In this document: positions 23,801 to 38,800 of the stretch, one piece after another
Layout: every line of letters begins with the position of its first letter
Numbering within the stretch: the first letter of the stretch is position 1
DNA from: Trichoplusia ni
Taxonomy: Eukaryota; Arthropoda; Insecta; Lepidoptera; Noctuidae
Direction: 5' to 3'
DNA: 64,000 bases
Assembly: GCF_003590095.1 (NCBI RefSeq)
Contig: NC_039482.1
Coordinates: 13,285,657-13,349,656, forward strand
Notes under the pieces: generated by a model
Databases searched by the model: none
What the model was told of the DNA's origin: nothing
What the model saw: only the letters and a program-made list of their open reading frames with translations
Program-made: the position numbers and the translations under genes

Positions 23801-26800
23801 TACTGCTCATACGTCTTAGTTATTCTTCTTTTTGATTCAAGTATAGACCGGTAGACGTTTGCCTCATTTACCGCGACATCATTCATATGCATTCACCATT
23901 CAATTCTTCAGTTCTTTCGACAGTAGCCACAAAATAGAAACTAGGATCAGTTTCAAGTTAAAAGTACTTAAGATGCTTACAATAAGCAGCTTGCAGGAGT
24001 CAGTGCTGTTGTTGACGGGCGCCGATTGGTCGGTAGCGGTGTCTTGCGCGTGCGCAGCGGTCCGCGCGCTCCACTTGCGGCCTAGCGCACCTGCCGCCGG
24101 AGGTGCCTGGAGGTCCGTTATACCTCTCTCCCATTCTGCTAATGACTCCTGGAAATAAAGATAATTGTATATTAATTAAGTGTAATATGAAAGGTAAAGA
24201 TATAGTGGAAAAGTAGTATTTTATTTATAGATGTGTTTTTCTTTACAATTCCATATCCCAAAGGGAATTTACTCGAGATATCGATACATACAACGAGAAC
24301 GAAAACGATGTCTGTGAAAAGAGAAATAGAGTTTCCAAATATTCGCATAATTATTGCCGAAAATGAAATGCGTAAAAAAAATCTTGCATGTATTTTTTGC
24401 TTTGTTCAAGAACATAAAATACAAAATTTATCTCCAAGGAACTAATTAAAAGTAAATGCCGAGACTACACCTTGCGTCATAGATGTCGTAAAATTGACGA
24501 GAATTTCAATATCCTGCCAAGATTGTTAGCATGTTACGTTAGTGTAATATCACCTGTCAACAGTGTAATAATAAAATAAAGACGGGAGAGTTGACAACTG
24601 ATGCGCTTTTGTTTAAGATAATACTCTGATTCATTGAAGAGGCTTGTGAATGGTAATTTCTAATGTTATTAACGGATATACGTTTTAATAGAGGTTTTGT
24701 CACGAAAATTCGCAGTTCTTTTTATAATTTGGTATTAGAAATTTAAGAAAAGATAACGCTTTATCATTAAATCTATACTGAAGGGTCATCGTAGCAGTGT
24801 ATGAATTTCTGTTGAGTTGGTGTATGTATTTTAATTCAGACATTGCACCTATTTTAACGCCTTTTTCGTGAAGCTTTTATAACCGGTCAAGTGCAAGTCG
24901 GACATTGAAGGCTGTATACAAATAAGCTAACGAAAAATAAATCGGTTAGTCGAGAAATCAATTTAAGAGTTTTAGCGGTCTGGATTTTACATATTTATTC
25001 ACGATTTCGTTCACGAAAATCTCTTAATTAGATCTAGATTTTGGTGACTCAAATATTTTCTTAAACTGTTAACAAAATTTTCCGTTCGAACATAACAATA
25101 CAGTAAATTTGACTCACATATACCGTCGACTGCTCTCGTTTCAAAGAATAAGGTAATTAAACCGTTGTGACTACATCTCATTTTAAATTAGGTAATAACC
25201 ATAAACAATTATTACTCAAGGCGGTAAATGGGCCTATTATAATAAAGTTGCTCGTAAAGCAACAAAACGTTCGAAATTGTGTTTAGTATTGAGTTTCTGC
25301 ATTTTCATGAGAACTGCTCTTTCATACCAGATTGCTTTTCAAAAGGTAAATGAGGACTGAATTTCAAATTGAGGCTTGTCTTGACTCAGCGGGATTTTCC
25401 GAAAGAAGATTATTAAGGATTACTTACGAAAAAAATACTAAAACCCATTTTTAAAATCTGACATAGTTTGAGAAAGCTGCATTCACGTTGAATCAAAATC
25501 AAACCCAAGTACCTAACAGTCAGGTAAATAACGTAACTGTATCAGTTAAATAAGTGTATTAAAACAAGCATGTAATTAAAAATTCGAAAGAATATTTTAC
25601 CATCTGGATTGTTCAGTCATTCATGACAGAAACAGCCTAACAAAAAAACTCGCAAATATATAAACACATCAAACAAGGAGTAATCTCGTAATAATACGAG
25701 AAACAAATACCTAAGTAATTCCAAATTGGACGAAAACAGTCTGAATACAAACAAAACCTCTAAATAAAGGCGATTTCTACATCCAAGCAAGCAAGGAGTC
25801 TACCACTACCTGTGAAGTACTATTGCACTTGTCGAAGAGGGACATCGCTATACTATGTGACATGTGTAGTGCGCCATCCTTCTTCCACAGCTATAATATA
25901 TATTCCTCTATCTCATGGTAGAAGGATCTCAGTACTCAGCATATCCAATGCATACTTGATATAAAACTCATCGCTGCCAATCGTACGATTTGGTCTAGAC
26001 ATAAATATTTATAACGTTTACCAACATACGATGCCTGAATTATAAAAATCTATTGTGTCAGTACTGGGCTTGCATTCTTTAGGTTAAGTTCGTATTTGTG
26101 ATTTTATTGTTGTTGTTTTCGAGATTTATGGTAAGATATCTAATTATAAAAATATCGTATCTGGTATCGCTTGTGATTTTCCTAAGATTCATTGGAATAT
26201 CTAAACGAGAAATTGCCAATCAATCACTTCCGACCTGAGATAAATATTATTCGAAAACTTTCCTTGGTATTTTTTGGAACAAACTGGTCTGAAGATAGCC
26301 AGAAAAGTGTAGCAACCTGTATAGGTAAAAGGTTAAATTCTGCCTTAAACGCAATCACAACGTTATCTCGAAATCTTGTATTTAAAAGTACTGAAGAGAT
26401 GTTTAATAAGTAAGAATCTTTGATAGCCTCTGCCAGTACAGCTTCGGAAAGGCAATTTAATTTATATTCTGCGTATGCAAGGCCGTATATTGTAGACATC
26501 TGTGATATAAATTAAACATAGTAACACAATGATCTTAAACATTTGTAAAATCATCACAAACGAATTCCTTAAAAATCTGGAAAATTTTGAACAACTTGTG
26601 GTGGAAATCTCCTTGCTTCGAATATAATCAATCATTTATTTATGTAAATTCAACAATTTTCTCTCGAGTCACATTTTTTACCTAACGATTTAAGTTCTCA
26701 TACTGAAGACCGTTTAAACGTCAATCTATTCTAACCTCAAAAGAAAAATCGATCTCGTAAAATTTCACAGCTCCATAAACTACAAAAATGGATAAAAATT

Positions 26801-29800
26801 GGAAACACCAAAACAATAGGTGTTATGTTATGGAAACTTTAACAATGGGATCTCTTACCCAACTAGTCTGGTAACAGGCATGTGTTGCACATAAAAGGTA
26901 GTTAGTTAACAATTAAACCATTGTCTACGGTTACTGAGCTGAAAATCTAAGAATGCGTAACCTAGGCAGGTTGCCTGTAACTATGGCAATGCAAATGTAG
27001 GTTGCGATTTTTTCATATTTTGCTGAGTATTGCTAAAGTTAGGTATTGTAATGAAATTGAAAGTTACAAATTACTTAACAAAATTGAAAGTGACCAATTA
27101 CATTTTCCATCAGATACGTTTTTTCCGAGGATTATGATATTCAAAGTTCGTGCTTGAATTTTATTTAGGATCTTCAGACATTTAAGTTCATATAATACAA
27201 AAAATTCCAAATAATTAAAGCATCAACATTTATGTATTTGACAGTTACGAAAGTTCTTTCTCATATCAACGCCATCGCTCTAAATAGTCTAAATTATAAC
27301 CTTTACAATTGTAGATAAATTTGCCTGTAGATAAACAGTGTACAGTACTGTACAGTTAATACTAATACGATCCCCTCTCAAACTATTCCTGTCCGCTCTA
27401 AACCGCATTACTCTATTATCCCTTGAAGCATGCCACAAACAATGGCTTCCTAAGCGGGTGTGAATTTAATTGCATCAGTGTTGCATGTGTGTAGGAAGCG
27501 AGTTTACATTACGTACGTGTGTTACTTAACTAGACGGCGCGTAAATTGATGGCTGATATGAACGTTCCTGGTTTATAATTGTTAAAAAAGTATAGTTTTT
27601 TTTAGTGTGTAAGGTGGATAGATTTTGTTTCATAGATTAGTTTTATGTTGTCGCATAGTTAGTGAGCTGGCTTGAATTAGAACACAACCTAATAAGATGG
27701 TATTTTCACTTTATCTTGGAAAAACATGTGAGGAAACCAGCGTAATTGAGAAAATTAAGTCAAGATTGTAAAGCGACGTCACAGCGTTATTGGCGGATGA
27801 AATTCGGAAAACAGGTCTGCATCAACAATACAAAAAAAAAAATTACATCATCGTTTACAAACTCCAAAAATAGGCGATCAATTTAATCTTGGCAACTTAA
27901 ACGTGACCGCCCCTAAAACCAAATCGTGTAAAGCGTGCATAAAGTTTCTAATTACCAAAGCATGGACTATCAGGCCAAGCAATTAATTAGTCTACGGAGA
28001 CCTATAATCATATCGAACCGTTTAATTTCGCCATTAAGCGCGTTGATTAATGATAAAAGTTATTACATTCATAAAACATTATTACTCTTGACTAATTGGC
28101 TGGTTACACATCCGGTTAGGACTTGACTCGGAAACTAAACAATGTTTCCTGAATGACAAAGGCTATTGTTGCATAGAGGTAAATAGATGATTAAGGGCCG
28201 ATTTTTCAATCGCCAGATAACTTTTATTCGACGAATAAGTTAGACGTTTTGACAGCTTTTGTTTAAAAAATATGTCAAACGGCCATATTTATTCCTCGGA
28301 TAAAAGTTATTTGACGATTGAAAAATCGAGCCTAAGTTCAATAAATAATTATTTAAAAGAAACTTAATACCTAGACCTAAAGCTGGATCTTTCAATTTGT
28401 GTTTTTTGGTGCTTGTGTAACTTATTTCATACTTTTATTTATGTGATATTTATATATAATAAGAAAAAAATGTTACCTGCTGAAGAATCGGTGCTATAGT
28501 ATAGTTATATACACGTAATAACCATTCGATTTCGTCGATAATCGTTAAAAACATTCATCCATTTTCACAAGCTTTCACTTTTTTATAGCATCAAGTAAAA
28601 TAATATTTACCGTATTAATACTTTACGTAATTTCCACCAGAGACCTGTTTTTATAGTTTCCCAGTTAAGATCTTATCAACTAGATAACTAGCTATAAAAT
28701 ATAAATGTTATTATACAACAATTTGCTCATTCTGTCTGACTCATTGCAGAGCAAAGGTTATATGTCAGACAGAAAAGGAACAACCATTGATCAATATGTT
28801 TACTTACACGTAATAATGTAGAGTTTTGTCATTCATAGATCAGGCAATGTAAGACTTGAGGTCGCAGCATATAGGTCACCCGGCCACAAGTATATAGATG
28901 CAAATTCTCATTTCTTCTATTTTTCATAAACTTTAAGAAAGCCTTTCTTATAAAAGCCCTTTTTGTAAAAGTTACTTGGTAAACTTTTAAGCTAGGATTT
29001 GGTCTCGCAAAACAGTACTCACAAGAAAATGAATAGAAAATTAACTGAAAATTACTTGTTTATTAGGCAGTTTTACTCTTTCAAGTCAAGCAAGAAGCAA
29101 ATTGTGAGGGGAACAATAAAGTTTATATTTATTATTTCTAGTGTCCTTTCCTCTCGTGTAGACTAGCCGAAGGGTTCAACTAAGAACGGAACCGTCGTTA
29201 ATCACACATGTCATGTAATAGGGACATTAGAGGTACATATCATAAAAGTTAATCGGGTTGTCACGCGCTCCTAGCGACCTTGCTAGCCCTTCACCTAGAC
29301 ACAGTTAAGACAGTTCTAGTTACATGCATCATTTGTTAATCTAGTTCTCAATGTTAGCTATAAAACTTAATAAAAGTTCCTTCTTAGTAAATAATTGTTT
29401 TTTGAGTTGATTCTTTTCAAGCAACTTCAAAAGTAGAAGGTTTATGTTTCATTTTCCGTATCTTGTTTACATGCGCTAAATTTTGTAAATGTTAAGTAGG
29501 TACTCCTGCTTTTCCCTAAGTAAAATCTAAGAAAACCTGTACATTACATAATTTATTAAACCTCATAATATACACATCAGAAAATCTTGGAAATAATTAT
29601 TTATACATTCTCCATAATTAAATATAACCACTTATCATGAAGATTTATTGAACTTTTTACATCATTACACAAATTGTTTAATTAAGTTTGTTTAGATAAT
29701 TTCCATTTATAATTGACAGGTAACATGATTATTTACAAGGGTACTGTCTTAGTATTACATGAAGCTATTATTCACAAGTCAAGATTTTTTATACCTGAAA

Positions 29801-32800
29801 CAATTAAAAAATAGTTGTCATTATAATAATTTTTTACCCGGTCGACAATTATATAACGCTGGAATGCTCATAACGTAATATGATTATTGTCCTGCACCCA
29901 AAGGGTAAGAATGCCACCGTATTATGAGTCAACGCTGTCATTCTATCAGTCAGGCTGTAAATTATGAATCGTGATAGCTAGCCAAGTAGCCAGTTGGAAT
30001 TTTTTCAGATTATGTATTTCTGCTGCCGCTCTCACAACAAATACTAAAGATACAGGTAAAGCAACGTTTTTTTTTAAAAAACGATTACCGTACTTTGGAA
30101 TTTATGTAATCCTTGTTTAGCTGGGAGTTTCACAAACGTCTAAGTCACAAATGGAAAGACACCTAGACTCAGGCCACGCATTCGTGTATCGTCGCGCACT
30201 CGGCTATCCGTGCATTATCTTTATTGACAAAAGCTTTACTTATTCAGGCAATAGCAACTTTATAGATGAATAAATATGATACCTGGTAATGTAGATAGAT
30301 ATTAATCTAAGTACAAATCTGACTAATAAGAGTAAATGGGTATTCCAAGGTAAGGTCTAACTAAACAGACGTGATCGGTTCCGTACTATGACGCCTTAAC
30401 GCGGCTCAGATACCATTGTGGGAGCGAGATGGAGGTATACAATGCGTATATTAGCGTCACGCTTACACAGAAACAATATTCCTGGTATAAGAGCTTATAG
30501 TGTTGTAGTAAGTGTTAGTGCGTTGAAGGACCTTGGGCTCAAATCCTAACATTTCCATATAATAGAATTTCTAGAAACCCAATGGCGTATGCATGGCGGC
30601 CATTCTATACAACTGAATGCTTTAGCATAATGTTCTTGGTAAAGGATATTGTGTTTATCAATGGACGCATGCATACGTTAATAGATGCATTGTTTATTGA
30701 TCATATTATTATTTTAATGTAAAGTTGTGTAATTTAATTTTCAATCATAGTTGTTTTAACTGTAGTAGGAAGATCTGAAGGAAAAATAAGATGGCTTTCT
30801 GACATTACCGTAATGGAGTACAGTCGTGACATTTTTTAAAGTTTTTTATTAACTAAGATCTCTTAAAACCTAAATTGATTGATTACATCTTACTTGGTTA
30901 GCTAAAAGAAAATTTGCGTTTTTCCTTGTTTTGTATTGATTGACCATCGCTTAAGCTGTGAACGGAGATATTATTAATATTATGCAATAAATCAGATTGT
31001 TGCACGAGTAACAGTTATGAAAGAGGTTATTTTGCCCTTGATTTTATTTCAGACGTTGTTTTTAAACGCAAATTACTATAATATAAAAACTCAAACAAGA
31101 AAATTCAAAACGGACATGAGGATGTTGAATACGTAGGTATACATAATAAATGTAATTTAAAGATCTGTGCATAACATCAAACTGCATCTAGAATTCTTTA
31201 TAAAATCTTTTAACAATACAAGGGCATTTTATCTAGACCAAAAACAGTAGGTACACTAGTCCAAGGCTATTAAACCCTACAGTTAATATGAAACCTAGCT
31301 TTATAAGCCTTTATAATACGTATAACCTGCAATCACTCGACCTCAACTCGACAGAAAAAAAAGACACGTGACATAGACAATGTGACATGATTAGTGGGGT
31401 TGCATGTTCATTTGTAATCTGTGATTTGACATAATGATGGCGGCTTCTCTACGGGTGGCAGCACTGGTAGCGGTGTTCTTAATTTGAATTTCGAAGGACA
31501 ACGCTCATTTTCATTCTTGCGTAAGGCTTAAGACTTCTTGCTTATATTTAAAATGATTGTAAGTTAATAAGTTTCTCTCGTTTTTGTTTCTTACTTTAAC
31601 CACGTAAAGAGTTTCTGCAAATACTTCCATCATGTTTTTCAATAATATTGGGTTATTTTTAAGTTGGAATGTAATTTCCTTATTGAATTTATGACAGTTT
31701 TAGTCATAGCTTTGGCTTCCGTTTACAAGTATTTCTATTTTATTTCGTTACATTAATTTTCCTTTAAACTTCATATGAACCATTAGGACTTTTAAAATTA
31801 TACCATTAGGTAAAGGCTTGATGGGAAGTAAATGACATTAGCTAAAGAAGCAAGTAGTTAACATAAGTACCTACCTACATATTTGCCTAGCCTGAGTGCT
31901 TAAAAAGTGATAAAAAGTAGCAATTAGTATTGTTATTTAAATACATTTTATAGGTTGAGGAAAATCTATAACAATGGGCTTTGTATGGTTATCAATAGGT
32001 CATTAATATTTCCCTCCCGTTCTACTAGGTGTGGAGTATAATAATAAACATTTTCCGCGCAAGTATTATATTACATAACAGGAGACTTAAAGCCTCTAAA
32101 GGTATTCTATTAATTGTGGAAGCGAGACGCAAAACAACGCTCATGTAGTTCCATCTCGCTTAAACAGTAGTCTTATTTGTATTCGTGCAATTATCAACTA
32201 ATATTTTGACTGTATACCTACCTAATATGTATTTTACTTCCTACTTTGATATTGTCAGAAAAATAACTTATTTTTCAATATTAAATGGAGATGTTACTAA
32301 GGCTTAAAGGCGGACATGGCTATTTTGCTTAGATTACTTTTACCATCATTTAACGATAAAATTCTGTCTACTGCAAGCAATTAAAGTAAAAACCAAGTCA
32401 CAAAAGGCAATGTTTGGCGCCGTCATCACTTTTAACCAAACAGGTTTAATTTAACAATCAACCACACATATATTCTTAACAAGCTTAAGAAATTCAACTT
32501 TAAATGTATCGAGGTAGCGGTGAATTTCATTCCAAAGTGATCCCAATATTAAGCTGTTGATTGTACAAGCGAATTGAAAAGACTAATGACAGGCAGATTT
32601 TGTATCAAGGATGTTAGTAACGGTAATATTGATGATTAGTCGAAATGAGGGTACGCAAAAATAAATACTGTACAGTTAGGTGATTATTGGCGATAAAATA
32701 GCGTGTTTACTGTAAATAAGGTTAAAAACTTAATTTCTTTTTTATGTTCTCTCTCTAAATGCTTTGCTCTTAAAAATACAAATCTGGCAGAATAAATCCA

Positions 32801-35800
32801 ATCAGCCAGACACCTAAATATGGTTTCAAGACACATTTATAGGTTATGTCGACAATAGCTCGCTAGTATATCACCAGCTTAATACTGGTCAAACAGATGG
32901 TGTTTACCATAGACAACTCCATGAGAGGAGTGACGACAACGCGACACACCCACAAAACATAACCTTGTCCGCATGACATAATACCTTATGTTTCTAAGTT
33001 CTGACCGTTGTGACGTCAGGACAGTAATTAAAGATATTTTATTATGTAGGTACATAAGGAAGTTATAACTTGCTACTAGATTTTTCTATAGTTATGTTAC
33101 GTAGAATCGGTTTCTATTTTCCTGAAGTTTGGTGAAGTGAATTTTATTGGTGTGGAAGTTTATAAATCATTTGGTTTATGGTATGAGTAGGTCTTATTAT
33201 AATTATTTAAGTACTTAATTAATTATGTTCTATTTCGTTCAATTCCTTGAATATACATATATTAGTAATAAAGTACAGGTTAGGTCATAAAATTGTTTTG
33301 ATTTTGCAGAATCTAATAAAGATTTTTTTACTGTGCAGGGAATAAAATTATATTAAAATAAATTTGAATCATTATTAAGTTAACGAAATATTGCAAGTTT
33401 TTTTTTAATCCTTATTTATTCATTTTTAAAGAAATTTATCACTTATACAACTATGCAATATGTTCCTCATGTCTGTATATTATTAATTCCTTCTCTTAAT
33501 CAGTTATTACATTCGCCTGCATAGCAACAAACATGGTTACGCTTTATTTGCCTAACCAACCAGTTTGCGGAGTGCCGGTGTGACATAAATTAAGCAACAA
33601 TTGACGAGTTTATTGTGAAACGATTTCATATAATTAGCAATTTGATATGAAACCTTGTTCAACATATTTCATTTCAAGATTCAGACATGTTTCTTCACGA
33701 ACGAGAGAACAATTATTTTTTGTTGGAAATTATACACCAAAAAAACCGAAATAAAGCTCTCAAGCAGCATTTATGAATACTAATATATCTAGATAGCCAG
33801 TATTCACAGTTCATTGATATTTGACTTTACTAGGCAACTGATAATTACTAATTCGGTAAGGGGGAACCCCAAACCTTCGATATTCAAATTTCCAAAATAT
33901 AACACTTTAACAAAACCACTAGTCATAGTCTAAGATAATAGATTCATAACGGAATGCATTCAATAAATTGTTACAATTCATAGTAAAAAACTAACGCAAC
34001 TTTACATTTACATTTTTAACGTTAATAGCAACTATTTAATCGTTCTTATTAAGTGTTACTTATAGAAATAATACGGTATAAATCACACATGTCTTTTAAA
34101 ATTTAAGTGTGTTTAACCTAGTAATTATCTCTTGTGAAAAAGTTATGGAAAACATGGTGACGAAACCAACACACCAGAGATTTTTTGCAGTGCAATTTAA
34201 TATCTGTCACCAAGTTGAAATCCAAAAGAAAAGAAAGAAATATTGGAGAATACACACTGGGCTATTTTCTTGTTACAATCCCATCACGTATCTATTATTA
34301 AAAAACCTGTAGACCAGGATGAAAAATGATAATAATTAAAGAAAACCACTCAGCACGTAAGATCGGCTCTGCTCAGCTCAGCCCAGCGATATAATTAAAT
34401 GATTTAAACGACGAAATTAATCAAAAGTAGTAAAAAAATAACATATCTATCGTTAAATATTTAGGGCCCCGAGCATCTTGAATCGTACCTGTATGAACAG
34501 GGCCGGATCCAGGGGTCCCGAGGCAACAAGGGAGTTGGGGCCCCCTTGTTTCAAGTTAAAGTGTTGTAGGAGCTTTTTTTTAGATGCCTACTTTGGTGGT
34601 CGCCCCCTGGTCATAGTGGGCCCCTAGGCACTGGCCTAAAGTGCCTTATGGATAATACGGCACTGTGTACGAATTTACTTCTATCTATTGGCAACTTAGG
34701 GCAACAGCAATAAAAAAAGTACTCATTTTAAAGCCCTGTGTAGGGAAAACTTGACTTTTTAGCACCTAGCGCTAACACGTCCTACCTAGAATTGATCGAT
34801 GGCCACCTCAGCTATGTAAACAATCAGAGAGGTCGTCTAGACCATTAGTAAATTAACCTGTCTCTTCACTGTTTACTTATGACTCGTAGTTTAACTTAGT
34901 TAATCTAACAAAGAGGTTTATTACCTGATATTACTGCTTGTGGCTAAGCGTATAATCTCGTCGAAAAGTCGAGTCATTTAAAGGTAATTAAATTATAATT
35001 TACTTCTCGCAGTATTGAAGTTAATTTATATTTTTTATAATTTTATCATAAAAATGTTTTGATGTTTTTCAATATGAGAGATTCTTATTTTTTTTTCTTC
35101 CATTCATCTATAATACTCGTCATGTCAACATTCTCGTAAGCAATCAACCTCTTTTTCTCATCTTTTTCTGCATACATTTCTCATTACTTTTATATTCGTA
35201 TCCTTCAATCCACCAATCAATGAATCAAGTAAGTTTTGAGGTCCAGTGGTCAACATACCTCTCCCAAATTGCGACACAGCGCCCAGATTCAAGTGCCACG
35301 ATTATACCAAATATCGAAAACAAATTATCTCAGACGCATGACGCAGTTACCTTACGTTTCCATGACACAATATAGATTGAATCCTTTGTGTTGACACAGT
35401 ATTAACTGGTTTCTGACAGGTAGGCGTTCGACAGCCATAAGCCGGCAGATTTCAGAAGGTCACCAGACTGTGGACTTTTCATTCATTCAAAAGAGGTTTT
35501 AATTTGGCCGGATTTCGCAGTAGGCGAGGAATGTCATCATATTTACGTAGTTATTTAGATTCCAACTAGTTTCTACTTGTATTTGTGTTGAATATTAAGT
35601 TTTATTTGTAAGTCACGATCTTTGATTTTTGCGAAGGGAATTGAGTTGGATTTACAACTAAATATGGCGATCAAAAGCCGCTCGGCCGTTTCATTTCAGT
35701 TAAAATATAAATTAAGAACGTCATATGCTCAGAAATACTTGTTCTAGATAAGTTATTGTGTATTATTAAATTGATTGAGATTCATGATGTTTCGACGTGA

Positions 35801-38800
35801 TTGTCACACTTGATTCGACTACTTATAACTTATAAGCAGATGCCTGTATCAAGTGCGTTTATAACCGGACGTAATCGTATTAAAACCATGCGCTCCTGAC
35901 GTATGCTTACAGTGTAATTGGATATTAATGACACATATTATCTACTTTACATTAACTCGTCATTTGCGTGTCAATCAGCTGACTGTTAACCATCCATTAT
36001 TACTGAGAAACCTACACTTTGAATTTTATATTGTCACCGGCTTATCCTGCAAGTTTTTTGCATATCGTAGAAATAATAGACTGTTCTTTTTTTGCGAGAT
36101 TATCAAGTTACCAGTTTATTTACCACGTTTTCACGACGTTCAAGAAATTTTGGTAAAATGCTGTGAACGTATAAGTCCACAAATGGACACAAGCTTCCTG
36201 GACAAAATTTGTCTGTCTTAATACTAATGTAAAACAATAAAAAATACCAAATCACATATACCACCAAACAAAAAATCTTCTCAAAGCCTTCTTTAATATT
36301 ATGCAGCTTATATGTACAAAGAATTTAGTTAAGCTAGAATATAAACCGTCTTACGCAGAACAGTCCTCAAAATAACCAGTTAATAAAAATTAACATAACA
36401 ATAACGATTTACAAAGAATAGTGAAAGTTACGAAGATACGGGTTTCACCTACTTCTGCTGATGTGGTGTCATTGTTGTTAATTTGTGATCGGTAGAAATG
36501 TGTGTAAGAAGTGTTGTTGCTAATAGCAATCAATTGTTTATTGTTTTACGTATGTGCGAGGGAGTATTTGACCTTATAATTGTAGTTTTCTACAAATAGG
36601 TATCGAATTGAAATTAATGTGGAGAAAGAAAATCATTTTCGTACGCTTTCAATTTAAACATTGAAAATACACTGAAAGCAATAGTTAACACGAATAAAAT
36701 ATTATCTGCGTATCTATAGAATGTACGTTTCTACTCAATAGAAATATAAACAATAAAGTGAACTTTGAGACACGCTTAATTGCGACAAAAAGTTTCAAAC
36801 TGTGAGAAACACGATACTATGACCAATTTGTGAGGAATTGCGTTGTAACTCATACTACTTGCAATTATATCTTGCAATCTGGACAGATTTTTTCAGGATA
36901 GAATATTTAAATTTGTATATTTATCAAAAACAAGGTTACAGAAAAAAATCTATTTTGGAATTCAAATAAAGAAAGTGTACATTTATCACTATAGCAAGTG
37001 ACAATGATGTTTATTAATTAAAAAGGAAAAGAGTACAAAACTATGAAAAAGTTAAAGAAAAAACTTCATTGTTTTGGTAACTTACGTATTTGGCACGTGG
37101 AAACATACCATGTGCATTTTTTATCTATTTTGTTGGTTTAGTTACGAATATACAGGAAATGTTACATACAGGTCTGAAGAATAAGGTGCCTTGTAGTACC
37201 GTATGTTTAGTATCCAAATGTAGTACATACCTGAAACAATGAAACAGAACAGTTTAGAATAATAGAAAAGATAATATTTTATTACAATAAATTTTCAAAA
37301 ATAATCCAAATCCCAAACAGTTTCATATGTATTTTGTCAAAATTTTACACAAAGCAAATTCTATACCAACAAACGTAACTTTATAAATACATTCATAAAA
37401 ACATTGTTGTTGTTTGTGCGCCATAAAAATAACATAAAAATCTAATAGCGGTAACTATAGAAACATATCTATAATAATTAATTCATAGCTACAAATATTG
37501 ATCGATTTCAATTAAACTAGTTGTACATTGAAGTATAATTGTCCATCAATGTCGTACGTGACTGTAACTAGCATAGATGACCAATAACTTTAAAGATTGT
37601 ATTTATTCTAAAAGATGTCTAAACAAAAACAACCGATGACTCAAATTCGAAAATCAGTTATTTGAATTAAGCACTTCTGGGAGTTCAAGATATAATGGAC
37701 ATTGCCCAAATTAAGGCTTCATCGCTTCCGAGATGATCTTACCGCGGGCGAGGAAACGGTGCAACTTACTGCCTGCCACGCTATCTTAGTCTTTGAGCGA
37801 CTATAGGATTCATAAACTCATAGTGTACCTAATATTAAGCGAGAAGGATTCATATTCCTTTATTTTTAGCGGTTTACTTATGCGTATTTATCGGGATGGC
37901 CCGACTAAGTTCGACTTAATCATGAGCTGATACGGTACTAAATAATTTTGAGTTCCGTACTGTTTTGCTGTTTTCTCATTTTGCAATAAAGAATAGTCTA
38001 TCTTTTATCTATCTATCCATCTATTGAGACAAAAATACATTGAAGAACTTCGGTCAACCTTTTTTGTTTAAAGCTGGTTAGTTACTTGTCTTGGAAATTA
38101 CGTTAGTTCGTGCATTAACCGCCTTATCTATTCATAATGATGAATGCCAAACGTTAAACTCTTTTGAACTCATTACGGTTTATTTTTATCACGACTTAGT
38201 TCATTTCGAGTTAAATATAACTAATTACTGTACAGATAAACTCTGACCTTTACTGAAAGTATTTCACTGTGTTTTGCGGTTTGTAGTTCAAATAATTTGT
38301 TTTTAGTTAGTCTGGCCGAAGAAAGGTATCTTATTAAAAGTCAATGGGTTTGGAATTTCAAAATGATTACATAAAATTTCTGTGATTTATTAATATTTCT
38401 AAAGATTTAATTTGATTGCAACGTAATTATAAGTTGCAATATATCTTGATATTTGTTGAGTCTTGGGAATCAATTTTCAGTCATCCCTCTGCTGAGGGAT
38501 AAACTATTGCTCCTTTATTTTACTGCATAAGCACTTTTCAATTACTAAACTTATTTTGTGTCATTATTCAGAACTGTTCACAGCCTTCGGCCATTCATGA
38601 CTGATAGGTACCTACATACTTACAAATACTCAAAAGCGTGTGAATTTTCAGCATAAACAAATATTCAGATAGAGAACAAGAAGATGCACTGTTGAAACAA
38701 TTTACGCGAATTGCAAGACATTACAAGACTTGAAACCTTGCGACATATCATGTGAATTGCGGTCTGCTGTGCGCCGGCGCAGGCTCAAGGCTCCTTCAAT

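Noticed and set aside
26192..26499. Overlapping 73- and 91-codon frames on both strands
   Set aside because: Neither has a motif or splice context; they are mirror open frames in AT-rich sequence.
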